The notes beneath the pieces are model-generated. The model was not told the DNA's origin. It worked only from the letters and a program-made list of their open reading frames with translations, and ran no database searches. A stretch of 64,000 nucleotides of DNA from Alistipes sp. (GTDB lineage Bacteria > Bacteroidota > Bacteroidia > Bacteroidales > Rikenellaceae): contig JAGBUB010000028.1 of NCBI GenBank assembly GCA_017631035.1, forward strand, positions 1 to 64,000, in the 5' to 3' direction. Position 1 is the first letter of the stretch. The number at the start of each line of letters is the position of its first letter. Shown here piece by piece: positions 16,861-25,261 of the stretch. The translations under genes were made by a program, and so were the position numbers.

Positions 16861-19842
16861 ATGAAACGATTTTTCTTATTAACACTGGCACTTTTAATCA
16901 GCGTCTCGGCCTTTGCACAGAGCTCAAAGATTACAGCCACTATTATCGATGCGGCCAACAAATCGGCCGTAATCGGTGCTGTATTTGAGTTGGCACCTGC
17001 CGACGATGCCGACAACGAGAGCAAAAAGAAGTATTACACCTCGGGAGGCGAGGGCGACATATCGATATCGGGTGTTGCCTATGGCAAGTATAAGGTGAAG
17101 ATTACCTATATTGGTTACGCCGACAAGGAGATGGATATAGAGGTAAAGGGCGCCAACACCAAGTTGGGCGACATTGCCCTTGAGGAGGGTAATACCCGCA
17201 TTGAGACCGTTGTTAAGACCGTGCAGGCTATCCGTGCTTCACAGTCGGGTGACACCATCTCATATAATGCTGACGCCTACAAGGTCGCTTCGGATGCCGA
17301 CGTTGAGGGTCTGTTGAAGAAGATGCCGGGTATTCAGGTATCTGACGGTCAGGTGACAGCACAGGGCGAGGCCATTCAGAAGATCTTTGTCGATGGCAAA
17401 GAGTTCTTCGGTGACGACGTGGCAACTGCTATCAGCACTCTGCCCGCACAGAGCATCCAGTCGATTGAGGTCTTCAACAAGCTCAGCGACCAGGCCGAGT
17501 TCTCGGGTCGTGACGATGGCGACAGCTACAAGGCGTTGAACCTTATCACCCGTGCAGGTATGCGTCAGGGCGTATTCGGTAAGGTATATGGTGGCTATGG
17601 CTATCAGCCCGAGACCGACCGCGTGACCGACCACAACAAATATATGATAGGTGGTAATGTGAATATCTTCAACGGCGAGAGCCGCACCACCGTAACAGGT
17701 CTTTTGAACAACATCAACCAGCAGAACTTCTCGTTCCAGGATATTCTGGGCGTCGCTGGTGGCGGTATGGGTGGCCGCGGTGGCGGTATGGGCGGAGGCT
17801 TTATGCGTGGCCGTCAGGGCGGTATTGCCAACGTAGGTTCGCTCGGTTTGAACTACTCTAACAACTGGAAGAACAACAAGATCAAGTTGCAGGCAAGCTA
17901 CTTCTACAACCGCACCCGCTCGAAGAACCTCAACGACCAGATCACCTGGTATGAGGCACCGCTGGAGAACCTGGGTACGAAGGAGCAGTCAGCCTTCTCT
18001 GACAACAAGAACTACAACCACCGTTTCAATGCTCGTTTCGACTGGCGCATCGCCGACAATCAGTCGATAATGACTCGTACCAACTTCAGTTTCCAGGGTC
18101 ATACTCCCTTCAGTGAGACCAATGGTTACCAGGATGGTTTGGACTTCTACAACATCATTATGAGTGGCAGCAATGGTGAGAACAAGGGTTACAACTTCTC
18201 GCAGTCGTTGCAGTACAACCTGCGCCTTAACGACAAGGGTCGTATGCTCTCGGTGAACGGAGATTTCAGCTACCGCGACAACAACAACGACTCGCGTAGC
18301 TTCTCAACCGAGAAAACTGATCCTATCGTTGATGGTGATGGTAATATCACTGGCTACAATCCCTACCTGCGCTACTTGGAGAATCTCTCGGGCTCAAGCA
18401 ACCTGGGTGTATCGGCCGAGGTGGAGTACACCGAGCCTATATCAAAGTATTCGCAGTTCTCTTTGGAGTATGAGTTTGAGCTCACCAATCAGGATAGCGA
18501 TCGCGACACCTATAACTTTGGTAACGACGGCACATACACCGACGGAGTTCTTGATCCCCGACTCTCGAATGTGTATACAAGCGACTATATGATTCACGCC
18601 GTTGGTCCGAGCTTCAACTGGAGCAAGAACCGCAACAACATTGTGGTGGAGTTGAACTATCAGCACTCGACTCTCGACGGCTATATCAAGTCATCACAGG
18701 AGCAGAAGATTACGCGCTCGTACAACGACTTCACATACTTCGTGCGTGGTATGTTCTACTTCAACCAGCAGCACTCGATCAATGTGATGGCACGTGCCAA
18801 TACCAACAATCCCGGCATCCAGCAGTTGAACAGCATCCTTGACATCTCGGATATGCAGTATATGTCAACCGGTAACGAGCACTTGGATCCTGCCTACTCG
18901 CATATGTTTATGTTGAACTACAACTTCACCAACCTCGAGAAGGGTCGTACCTTGATGCTTATGGCTATGTTCAACACCTCGAACAACTACATCGGTCAGA
19001 GCCTCTATACCGGAGCCAATGCCGCTCAGAAGTTGCAGGAGTTGTACGGCACAGCAGCAGATGGATACAAGCCCACGCAGTTCTCTACATACGAGAACGT
19101 AGGCGGTCAGAAGTCGATTACGGGTATGCTTCACTACGGCTTCCCCATCAACTTCCTCAAGTCTAACGTAAACTTTACCTTCGGCGTAAACTACTCGGAG
19201 ACACCCTCATTGGTGAACGGAGAGCGTAACATCGCCAGCAATATGGGTTACAACGGTGGTGTAACACTGGGAAGTAACATTTCGGAGAATGTGGACTTCA
19301 CCATCGGTTGGAACGGAGGTTACAACCTCGCCGACAACTCATTGGCAGCACGTGGCAACAAGAACGAGTACTTCAACCACGCGGCTTCAGGTAACTTGAA
19401 GGCTGTGTTCTGGAAAGGCTTCACCTTCACCGCATCGGCAAGCTATGTGCAGAACATTGGCTACACAAACGACTATAACGACTCATACGCACTGGTTAAT
19501 GCCTACGTAGGTAAGAAGTTATTCAAGAACCAGCTTGGTGAGCTCTTGTTCGGTGTGAACGATATCTTCAATCAGAACACCTCGTTTGGCCGTTCTACAG
19601 GTTCTGGTTTCACCCAGAATACTTGGAATAGTGTGATTGGTCGCTACTTCACCGTTCAGTTCACATACAACATCCGCGCCTTCGGCAAGAAGGGCTCACA
19701 GAACATCAACGACTACCAGATGGGCGGCGGTCGTCGCGGCCCTGGCGGTATGGGAGGTCCTGGAGGTCCTGGAGGTCGTCCCGCAGGTGGTCCCCCGATG
19801 GGAGGTCGTCCTCCCGGAGGCTTCGGTGGAGGTATGCGTTAA
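16861..19842 (+). CDS. TonB-dependent-receptor-like outer-membrane protein with Gly-rich segments
   Basis: 993 residues. Signal peptide (MKRFFLLTLALLISVSAFAQ), then a carboxypeptidase-regulatory-like/SusC-type N-domain (SSKITATIIDAANKSAVIGA to about 100), a plug-like region (DVEGLLKKMPGIQVSDGQV, QKIFVDGKEFFGDD) and a long barrel of the PF14905 kind. Two odd stretches are Gly-rich: GGGMGGRGGGMGGGFMRG in the early barrel, and a ~35-residue tail of GGPGG/GGRPPGG after what looks like the last strand (YFTVQFTYNIRAF). The ligand is unknown. It is likely a monocistronic gene with its own promoter. Confidence 0.88.
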   Translation: MKRFFLLTLALLISVSAFAQSSKITATIIDAANKSAVIGAVFELAPADDADNESKKKYYTSGGEGDISISGVAYGKYKVKITYIGYADKEMDIEVKGANTKLGDIALEEGNTRIETVVKTVQAIRASQSGDTISYNADAYKVASDADVEGLLKKMPGIQVSDGQVTAQGEAIQKIFVDGKEFFGDDVATAISTLPAQSIQSIEVFNKLSDQAEFSGRDDGDSYKALNLITRAGMRQGVFGKVYGGYGYQPETDRVTDHNKYMIGGNVNIFNGESRTTVTGLLNNINQQNFSFQDILGVAGGGMGGRGGGMGGGFMRGRQGGIANVGSLGLNYSNNWKNNKIKLQASYFYNRTRSKNLNDQITWYEAPLENLGTKEQSAFSDNKNYNHRFNARFDWRIADNQSIMTRTNFSFQGHTPFSETNGYQDGLDFYNIIMSGSNGENKGYNFSQSLQYNLRLNDKGRMLSVNGDFSYRDNNNDSRSFSTEKTDPIVDGDGNITGYNPYLRYLENLSGSSNLGVSAEVEYTEPISKYSQFSLEYEFELTNQDSDRDTYNFGNDGTYTDGVLDPRLSNVYTSDYMIHAVGPSFNWSKNRNNIVVELNYQHSTLDGYIKSSQEQKITRSYNDFTYFVRGMFYFNQQHSINVMARANTNNPGIQQLNSILDISDMQYMSTGNEHLDPAYSHMFMLNYNFTNLEKGRTLMLMAMFNTSNNYIGQSLYTGANAAQKLQELYGTAADGYKPTQFSTYENVGGQKSITGMLHYGFPINFLKSNVNFTFGVNYSETPSLVNGERNIASNMGYNGGVTLGSNISENVDFTIGWNGGYNLADNSLAARGNKNEYFNHAASGNLKAVFWKGFTFTASASYVQNIGYTNDYNDSYALVNAYVGKKLFKNQLGELLFGVNDIFNQNTSFGRSTGSGFTQNTWNSVIGRYFTVQFTYNIRAFGKKGSQNINDYQMGGGRRGPGGMGGPGGPGGRPAGGPPMGGRPPGGFGGGMR

Positions 19843-19983
19843 GACCCCTTTGTGATTATAATTAAATATTAATTGCGGCAAGGCTGTGCGAGAAATCGTG
19901 CAGCCTTGTGTTTTGACCCTGCCCGTGAGCGCTCAACCCCTGCTCTGGATATATAAACCAACGATTAGCGAGGTTATACGGCA

Positions 19984-20015
19984 CAAAAAAAAGAGAAGTC
20001 CTCTCGAACTTCTCT
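19984..20015 (-). terminator. terminator of tRNA-Leu
   Basis: On the minus strand, stem AGAGAAGT / ACTTCTCT (20008-20015 with 19992-19999), 8-nt loop, then a run of T (A-run 19985-19992 on the plus strand), directly behind the tRNA. Confidence 0.85.
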
Positions 20016-20020
20016 TCTTG

Positions 20021-20104
20021 TACCCAGAGCCGGGGTCGAACCGGCACAGGGGTGAACCTACTGGTGTTTGAGACCAGCGCGTCTACCGATTCCGCCATCT
20101 GGGC
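20021..20104 (-). tRNA. tRNA-Leu (anticodon CAA)
   Basis: 84 nt, folding as a class II tRNA: acceptor GCCCAGA/TCTGGGT (G-U at the first pair), D-arm GGCGGAATCGGTAGACGC, anticodon stem CTGGT/ACCAG with loop CTCAAAC, giving CAA. It has a long variable arm and the T-arm CCGGTTCGACCCCGG. The 3' CCA is not encoded (discriminator A is followed by CAA). Confidence 0.95.
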
Positions 20105-20267
20105 ATCAATCCTTGAATTGAACGGTGCAAATGTAGACATATTTTTCTTATTAGCAAAAAAAAAGGCAAAAAAAAATCCATTTCATACCAAAATTTCCTT
20201 TGTCGGTGCGGTTATATGGATAAAAAACTATAATTTCGCCTTTGGAAAACTATTAACTAACAATACA

Positions 20268-22403
20268 ATGAAGAGCAAACTCATTCTTTTAGCAACTTTA
20301 TTGCTTATGACAACCCTTTCGGCTACGGCACAGAATGCCGACCGCAAATTACTCTCAATCGAGGATGTGGTACTCAACCGCGACCTCACACCCAAGACCT
20401 ACACAGCCCGCTGGGTAGGCGACAGCGACTCATATGCGACTGTAGAGCAGCAGGAGCTCGTGGCCTACGATGCTCGCACAGGCAAGAAGCGCACACTGAT
20501 TACCATCGACAAGGTGAACGAGTTGCTCGACACCAACTTCAAGACATTCCCTGCCTACTCGTTCGACAATGCAGAGTCGCTGGTGGTAACTGCTCACAAC
20601 CGCCGCAATACAATCAACCTGAAGTCGCTCACCGTAACTTCACAGACCACAATCCCCACAGGTGGCGAGAACCTCACACGCCAGAGTGGCAATGGTGGAC
20701 TCTACGCCTACACCAAGGAGAATAACCTCTACCTTTGGGACGGTACACGCGAAGTGGCTGTGACATCATACGAGGACAAGAACATCGTATGCGGACAGAG
20801 CGTTAGCCGTAACGAGTTCGGCATCTCGGGCGGTATCTTCTTCTCGCCCGATGCAAAGAAGTTGGCATTTTACAAGAAAGATGAGTCACGCGTGACTGAT
20901 TTCCCCCTGCTCGACATCACCACACGCACTGGTACGCTCAAGAGCATCAAGTACCCGATGAACGGTATGCCTTCGGAGCACGTATCGCTGGGTGTTTACG
21001 ACATCGCATCGGGCAATACCATCTATCTCAATGTAACCGATTTCGACCAGGAGCGCTACCTGACCAACATCACCTGGTCGCCCGACTCTGAGCGTATCTA
21101 CATCCAGGTATTGGACCGTGCGCAGAAGAATGTGCATCTGAACTCATACTCGGCCACAACGGGCGAGCAGCTCAAGCAGATTCTCACCGAGCACAACGAC
21201 CGCTGGGTTGAGCCCCAGTATCCTTTGGTATTCCTCGAGAGCGATCCCACACGCTTTATCTACTCGACCGACAACCGCGACGGTTACTGGAACCTCTACC
21301 TCTGCAACGACGAGGGTAAGGTGGAGCGTCTGACCAAGACCGATGCCAGCGTTAAGTATCTCTCGCAGGATGCAAAGTATGTATATTATACATCGGCCGA
21401 GGTATCGCCCATCGACAACCACCTCTTCCGCGTGGAGATTGCAACAGGCAAGCAGACTCGCCTGACCAAGGCCGAGGGCTGGCACACTGCATCGATGAGC
21501 AAGAGCGGCAAATACTTTATCGATAGCTACTCATCGCTCAATGTACCCCGCGTAGTGGAGTTGGGTCGCACCGACCTTAAGCCCGCCCGCGAGTTGTTCC
21601 GTGCCGAGGATCCCACCGTAGGCTACAACTATGCTCCCATCACTATTGGTACGGTGAAGAGCGCCGATGGCAAGTACGACAACTACTACCGTCTGATTAA
21701 GCCCCTTGACTTCGACCCCACAAAGAAATATCCCGTAATCCTCTATGTATATGGAGGTCCTCACTCGCAGATGGTGCAGAACACCTACCAGGCGCAGTTG
21801 CGTCGCTGGGAGATGTATATGGCTCAGCGCGGCTACGTGGTATTTGTAATGGATAACCGAGGCACATCAAACCGTGGTGCCGAGTTCGAGAAGGCCATCC
21901 ACCGCCAGTGCGGTCAGGCCGAGATGGCCGACCAGATGGCCGGTATGGAGTGGCTTATGTCGCACGAGTGGGTCGACAAGGATCGCATCGGTGTACACGG
22001 CTGGAGCTATGGTGGCTTTATGACTATCTCGCTGATTACAAACTATCCCGAGGTATTCAAGGTAGGCGTAGCGGGTGGTCCCGTAATCGACTGGAAGTGG
22101 TACGAGGTGATGTATGGCGAGCGCTATATGGACAACGTACACAACAATGCCGAGGGCTTCGAGAAGACCAGCCTTTTGAACAAGGCCAAAGACCTTAAGG
22201 GCAAGCTCCTCATTTGTCAGGGTGCTGTTGACCCCGTGGTTGTATGGGAGCACTCGCTGAGCTTCGTGCAGGAGTGCGTAAAGAACAACATTCACACCAT
22301 CGACTATATGCCCTATCCCGTAGCCGAGCATAACGTTTATGGTCGCGATGCGCTGCATCTTTACAACAAGATTACCGACTATTTCGAGGATTTCCTACGA
22401 TAA
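20268..22403 (+). CDS. prolyl/dipeptidyl peptidase IV-like S9 peptidase
   Basis: 711 residues from the ATG at 20268. I chose this start because it begins a signal peptide (MKSKLILLATLLLMTTLSATAQ), while the longer frame runs through the tRNA. The N-terminal ~450 residues form the DPPIV beta-propeller (repeated WSPDSERIYIQV, RDGYWNLYL). The C-terminal alpha/beta hydrolase has S580 in GWSYGG, D655 in QGAVDPVVVWEHS and H688 in VAEHNVYG. It removes dipeptides, typically X-Pro, in the periplasm or at the cell surface. A terminator hairpin follows at 22422. Confidence 0.94.
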   Translation: MKSKLILLATLLLMTTLSATAQNADRKLLSIEDVVLNRDLTPKTYTARWVGDSDSYATVEQQELVAYDARTGKKRTLITIDKVNELLDTNFKTFPAYSFDNAESLVVTAHNRRNTINLKSLTVTSQTTIPTGGENLTRQSGNGGLYAYTKENNLYLWDGTREVAVTSYEDKNIVCGQSVSRNEFGISGGIFFSPDAKKLAFYKKDESRVTDFPLLDITTRTGTLKSIKYPMNGMPSEHVSLGVYDIASGNTIYLNVTDFDQERYLTNITWSPDSERIYIQVLDRAQKNVHLNSYSATTGEQLKQILTEHNDRWVEPQYPLVFLESDPTRFIYSTDNRDGYWNLYLCNDEGKVERLTKTDASVKYLSQDAKYVYYTSAEVSPIDNHLFRVEIATGKQTRLTKAEGWHTASMSKSGKYFIDSYSSLNVPRVVELGRTDLKPARELFRAEDPTVGYNYAPITIGTVKSADGKYDNYYRLIKPLDFDPTKKYPVILYVYGGPHSQMVQNTYQAQLRRWEMYMAQRGYVVFVMDNRGTSNRGAEFEKAIHRQCGQAEMADQMAGMEWLMSHEWVDKDRIGVHGWSYGGFMTISLITNYPEVFKVGVAGGPVIDWKWYEVMYGERYMDNVHNNAEGFEKTSLLNKAKDLKGKLLICQGAVDPVVVWEHSLSFVQECVKNNIHTIDYMPYPVAEHNVYGRDALHLYNKITDYFEDFLR

Positions 22404-22421
22404 AAATCTATCTGAAACAGC

Positions 22422-22463
22422 AACGCACGGCTTTCATAATAAAAGGTGAAGCCGTGCGTTTTT
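22422..22463 (+). terminator. terminator of the S9 peptidase gene
   Basis: Perfect 12-bp stem AACGCACGGCTT / AAGCCGTGCGTT (22422-22433 with 22449-22460), then TTTT. Confidence 0.88.
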
Positions 22464-22485
22464 ATGTAAAAAATAACAATCCAAG

Positions 22486-22517
22486 TTGCTTAAATGGAAT
22501 TTTGTTCGTATCTTTCG
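22486..22517 (+). promoter_or_regulatory. probable promoter of tatAC operon
   Basis: TTG (22486-22488), 20-bp gap, TATCTTTCG (22509-22517), one step from TAnnTTTG. Confidence 0.45.
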
Positions 22518-22569
22518 GATTGAAAATGCACATAAATAATTAATTAACAATTTTAAAATAAGGATTATT

Positions 22570-22782
22570 ATGAATTTAATGTTTATCGGCGGTCTTGGTA
22601 CCAGCGAGATTTTGCTTATCGTAGTTGCATTGTTGCTTTTGTTTGGTGGTAAGAAATTGCCCGAGTTGATGCGTGGTGCTGGTCGTGGTATTCGCGAGTT
22701 CAAGGACGCTGTAAATACTGCTACTGCTCCCGAGGAGGACAAGAAGCCTGAGTCAAAGCCCGAGTCAAAGAAAGAGGAGTAA
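22570..22782 (+). CDS. tatA: twin-arginine translocase subunit TatA
   Basis: 70 residues: a short N-terminal membrane helix (SEILLIVVALLLLFGGKKLP), the hinge FGGKKLPE, an amphipathic helix (LMRGAGRGIREFKDAV) and a charged tail with PESKPESKKEE. These are the hallmarks of TatA/E. It forms the pore for folded proteins together with TatC, whose gene starts 27 bp downstream. There is no tatB in the window, so this is a TatAC-type system. It heads the five-gene cluster ending at 27541. Confidence 0.94.
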   Translation: MNLMFIGGLGTSEILLIVVALLLLFGGKKLPELMRGAGRGIREFKDAVNTATAPEEDKKPESKPESKKEE

Positions 22783-22809
22783 CACATTTAAAGTGACGGG
22801 TATAGGGTA

Positions 22810-24063
22810 ATGAGTAACGAGCAGATTCACGACGAAGCGGAAATGACGTTTGGCGAACACCTCGATGAGGTTCGCAAAATTCTTGTGCGCGTATCGATTA
22901 TCTTTACGCTACTCTTCATTGTGCTATTCATAATGAAGGGTATTGTGCTGGATATTGTTTTCGCCCCCATTCGCGAGACCTTCCCAACCAACAGGCTCTT
23001 CATCTGGCTGTCAGAGATTATGGGTGCCGAGGCGTTGAGAATTCACCCCGAGAATGTGGACTTGTTTAACAACAAGATGGCCGGACAGTTCCTCTTGCAC
23101 ATCAAGAGTTCACTTGTCGGCGCATTTGTCATTGCATTCCCCTACTTGATTTACGAGTTGTGGTTATTCGTAAAGCCCGCACTACCACCCCATCAGCGTA
23201 AGCAGAGTATTCGTTATGTAATCGAGACTCCCATCTGGTTTGTCACCGGTTTGTTGTTCGGTTACTACATTATCTCGCCTCTTGCTATCAACTTCCTTGG
23301 TAACTATCAGGTTAGTGAGCAGATTAGCAACATCATCGACGTTAGCTCATTTATGAGTACCGTTATCAGCGTTTCGTTCGCTGCAGCCATTGCTTTCCAG
23401 CTCCCGCTCCTGATTCGTCTGTTGGCATCGATGGGCGTCGTCACCTCGAGTGGTATGCGTCAGTATCGCCGTGTGGCTGCTGCCGCATTGCTTATCTTCG
23501 CAGCGGTTATCACCCCGCCCGATGTTGTGAGCCAGATACTTATCTTCGTCCCTTGCTACGCACTCTACGAGTATGGTATCGGCATTGCCGAGCGTATCGA
23601 GAAGCGTCGCGCACAGGAAGAGGCAGCATATCAGGCACAACTCGCCAAAGAGAAGGCAGAGGCAGAGGCAGAGGCTAAAGCCAAAGCCGAGCGTGAGGCA
23701 GCCGAGAAGGAGGCCGCAGAGAAGGCAGCTCAGGAGCAGGACAACAAGTCTAACGATAACGAAACACCCGCAGAGCCCAGCGCAGAGGATGCAGAGTCAG
23801 ACTCAGCAACCGACAACGCTGCAGAAGCAGAGGCGACCGAGCCCGAGCAGAGCGCAGAGCAGAGCGCAGAGCCAACCGAGGAGAGTGAGGCACCTGCAGA
23901 AAAGTCAGCTCCCAAGAGTGGCGAGCAGACCGACGAGGCCCCCGACAACCCCAACCCGGGTGACTACTCTGTGATGGAAGAGCACGAAGTGACATTTGGC
24001 GTAAGCGAGAGTTCAGAGGATGAGCTCGAGATTATGCGTCGCTTTATGAAGAAAGACGAGTAA
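22810..24063 (+). CDS. tatC: twin-arginine translocase subunit TatC with long acidic C-terminal tail
   Basis: 417 residues. The first ~260 form the six-helix TatC core (MTFGEHLDEVRKILVRV at the start, FPYLIYELWLFVKPAL, FAAVITPPDVVSQILIFVPCYALYEYGI). TatC binds the twin-arginine signal. From about residue 265 there is a tail of ~150 residues: first Ala/Glu/Lys-rich and probably helical (EKAEAEAEAKAKAE), then acidic and disordered (Ser/Glu/Pro), and ending MRRFMKKDE. Typical TatC proteins stop near 250-280, so the tail is an unusual extension. The frame is intact and in the same operon as tatA. Confidence 0.93.
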   Translation: MSNEQIHDEAEMTFGEHLDEVRKILVRVSIIFTLLFIVLFIMKGIVLDIVFAPIRETFPTNRLFIWLSEIMGAEALRIHPENVDLFNNKMAGQFLLHIKSSLVGAFVIAFPYLIYELWLFVKPALPPHQRKQSIRYVIETPIWFVTGLLFGYYIISPLAINFLGNYQVSEQISNIIDVSSFMSTVISVSFAAAIAFQLPLLIRLLASMGVVTSSGMRQYRRVAAAALLIFAAVITPPDVVSQILIFVPCYALYEYGIGIAERIEKRRAQEEAAYQAQLAKEKAEAEAEAKAKAEREAAEKEAAEKAAQEQDNKSNDNETPAEPSAEDAESDSATDNAAEAEATEPEQSAEQSAEPTEESEAPAEKSAPKSGEQTDEAPDNPNPGDYSVMEEHEVTFGVSESSEDELEIMRRFMKKDE

Positions 24064-24085
24064 CGACTCTTCACACCTCGCAATT

Positions 24086-25066
24086 GTGGATAGACTCGGA
24101 TTTTTCAAGCACGGTTTGTCGTCACTGCTTGAGGTTGCTCAATCGGTGATCGGCCTTAAGCACGCAGCAGACTCGTTCACCGAGGCCGTAGATGAAGCGT
24201 TGAGCAACATACAGACCGACATTGGCCTGCATCTACCATCGCTCGATGCTGATATGTACGAGGACCCACAGGGTACCATCTACGATATTGCCCAGATGGG
24301 TTACACCCTGCTTGAGGTGGGTGTTTATGCCGCAGGTAAGATACACAACCTGCCCATAGCACGCATCAGAGAGTTGGCCGACGGAGCGAAGCTCAAAATC
24401 GTAAGTGCACACATAAATAAGTTGTACGAACGAGTAGCAGAAAAGCCCGAACTAACCGACACTGATGAGGCCGTCACGCAGGGCGGCAACAACATTGAGG
24501 CGCAGAGCGAGGAGCCCAAGCCCGACCCCAACGTAGAGTGGTGGCGCAAGGCTCTGGATGATGTGGAGGCAATGGGTTGCAAATACGTAGTTATGTCGCG
24601 ACTGCCCGACTACCCTACCGACGAGGTGATAACCGACTATGTTGGTTACTTCAACCTCATAGGAGAGTTGGCCGCAGAGCGAGGTATACAGTTCTGCTTC
24701 CACCCCCGCAAGGTGGATATGCAGATGGGCGAGGATGGGAAGCAATCACCATTCGCCCGTATTGCAGCAGAGTGTGATGCCGAGAAGGTGAAATTTCAGA
24801 TTGACACCTACGAGGCAACCGATGCCGGAGTCGATATCGAGGAGTTGCTTAAACAATATGCTAAGCGCGTGCCGTTGTTGCACATACACGATTACATAAT
24901 CGTGGGCGAGAGTGGCAAAATCGACTTTGAGAAGATTATTGCCGAGGGAATACGCACAGGAGTAAAGGATATACTGCTCGAGGTGAGCAAATACTCTCTA
25001 CCTCCGAAGGTGTGTATCGAGCGCAGCTTGCTCAACGCAAAGAATCTCCCCAGCATCCGCTATTAA
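24086..25066 (+). CDS. sugar phosphate isomerase/epimerase-like TIM-barrel protein
   Basis: 326 residues with a GTG start 22 bp after tatC. I see no better start, as later ATGs would cut the domain. From about residue 60 it follows the xylose-isomerase-like fold (IYDIAQMGYTLLEVGVYAAG, KIVSAHINKLYE, CKYVVMSRLPDY, FQIDTYEATDAGVDI, LLHIHDYIIV), including conserved acidic/His metal-site residues (ID-T, H-HD). The first ~60 residues (FFKHGLSSLLEVAQSV) are an extension I do not recognise. No classic signal peptide. Substrate unknown; neighbours suggest a keto-sugar or related carbohydrate. Confidence 0.8.
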   Translation: MDRLGFFKHGLSSLLEVAQSVIGLKHAADSFTEAVDEALSNIQTDIGLHLPSLDADMYEDPQGTIYDIAQMGYTLLEVGVYAAGKIHNLPIARIRELADGAKLKIVSAHINKLYERVAEKPELTDTDEAVTQGGNNIEAQSEEPKPDPNVEWWRKALDDVEAMGCKYVVMSRLPDYPTDEVITDYVGYFNLIGELAAERGIQFCFHPRKVDMQMGEDGKQSPFARIAAECDAEKVKFQIDTYEATDAGVDIEELLKQYAKRVPLLHIHDYIIVGESGKIDFEKIIAEGIRTGVKDILLEVSKYSLPPKVCIERSLLNAKNLPSIRY

Positions 25067-25261
25067 GGGGCTAAGGCTGGCATAGAGCGAGGAGCAGCAA
25101 AGGGCTAAGGCAAGTATCGTATCGAGACCACTCGACCAACAACGCTAAGGGCTGGTAAAAAGGCAAGTAGTGTGATGACTCAAAGTGTGGCGACACACAA
25201 AGATTAAGAATAAAGCAAAAGCTTAAAATAAAACCTTTATTAACCTTAAAAACTAATAAGA

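Noticed and set aside
20052..20267. N-terminal extension of the S9 peptidase through the tRNA-Leu gene
   Set aside because: It would overlap the tRNA antisense and remove the signal peptide from the N-terminus; the ATG at 20268 is the natural start.
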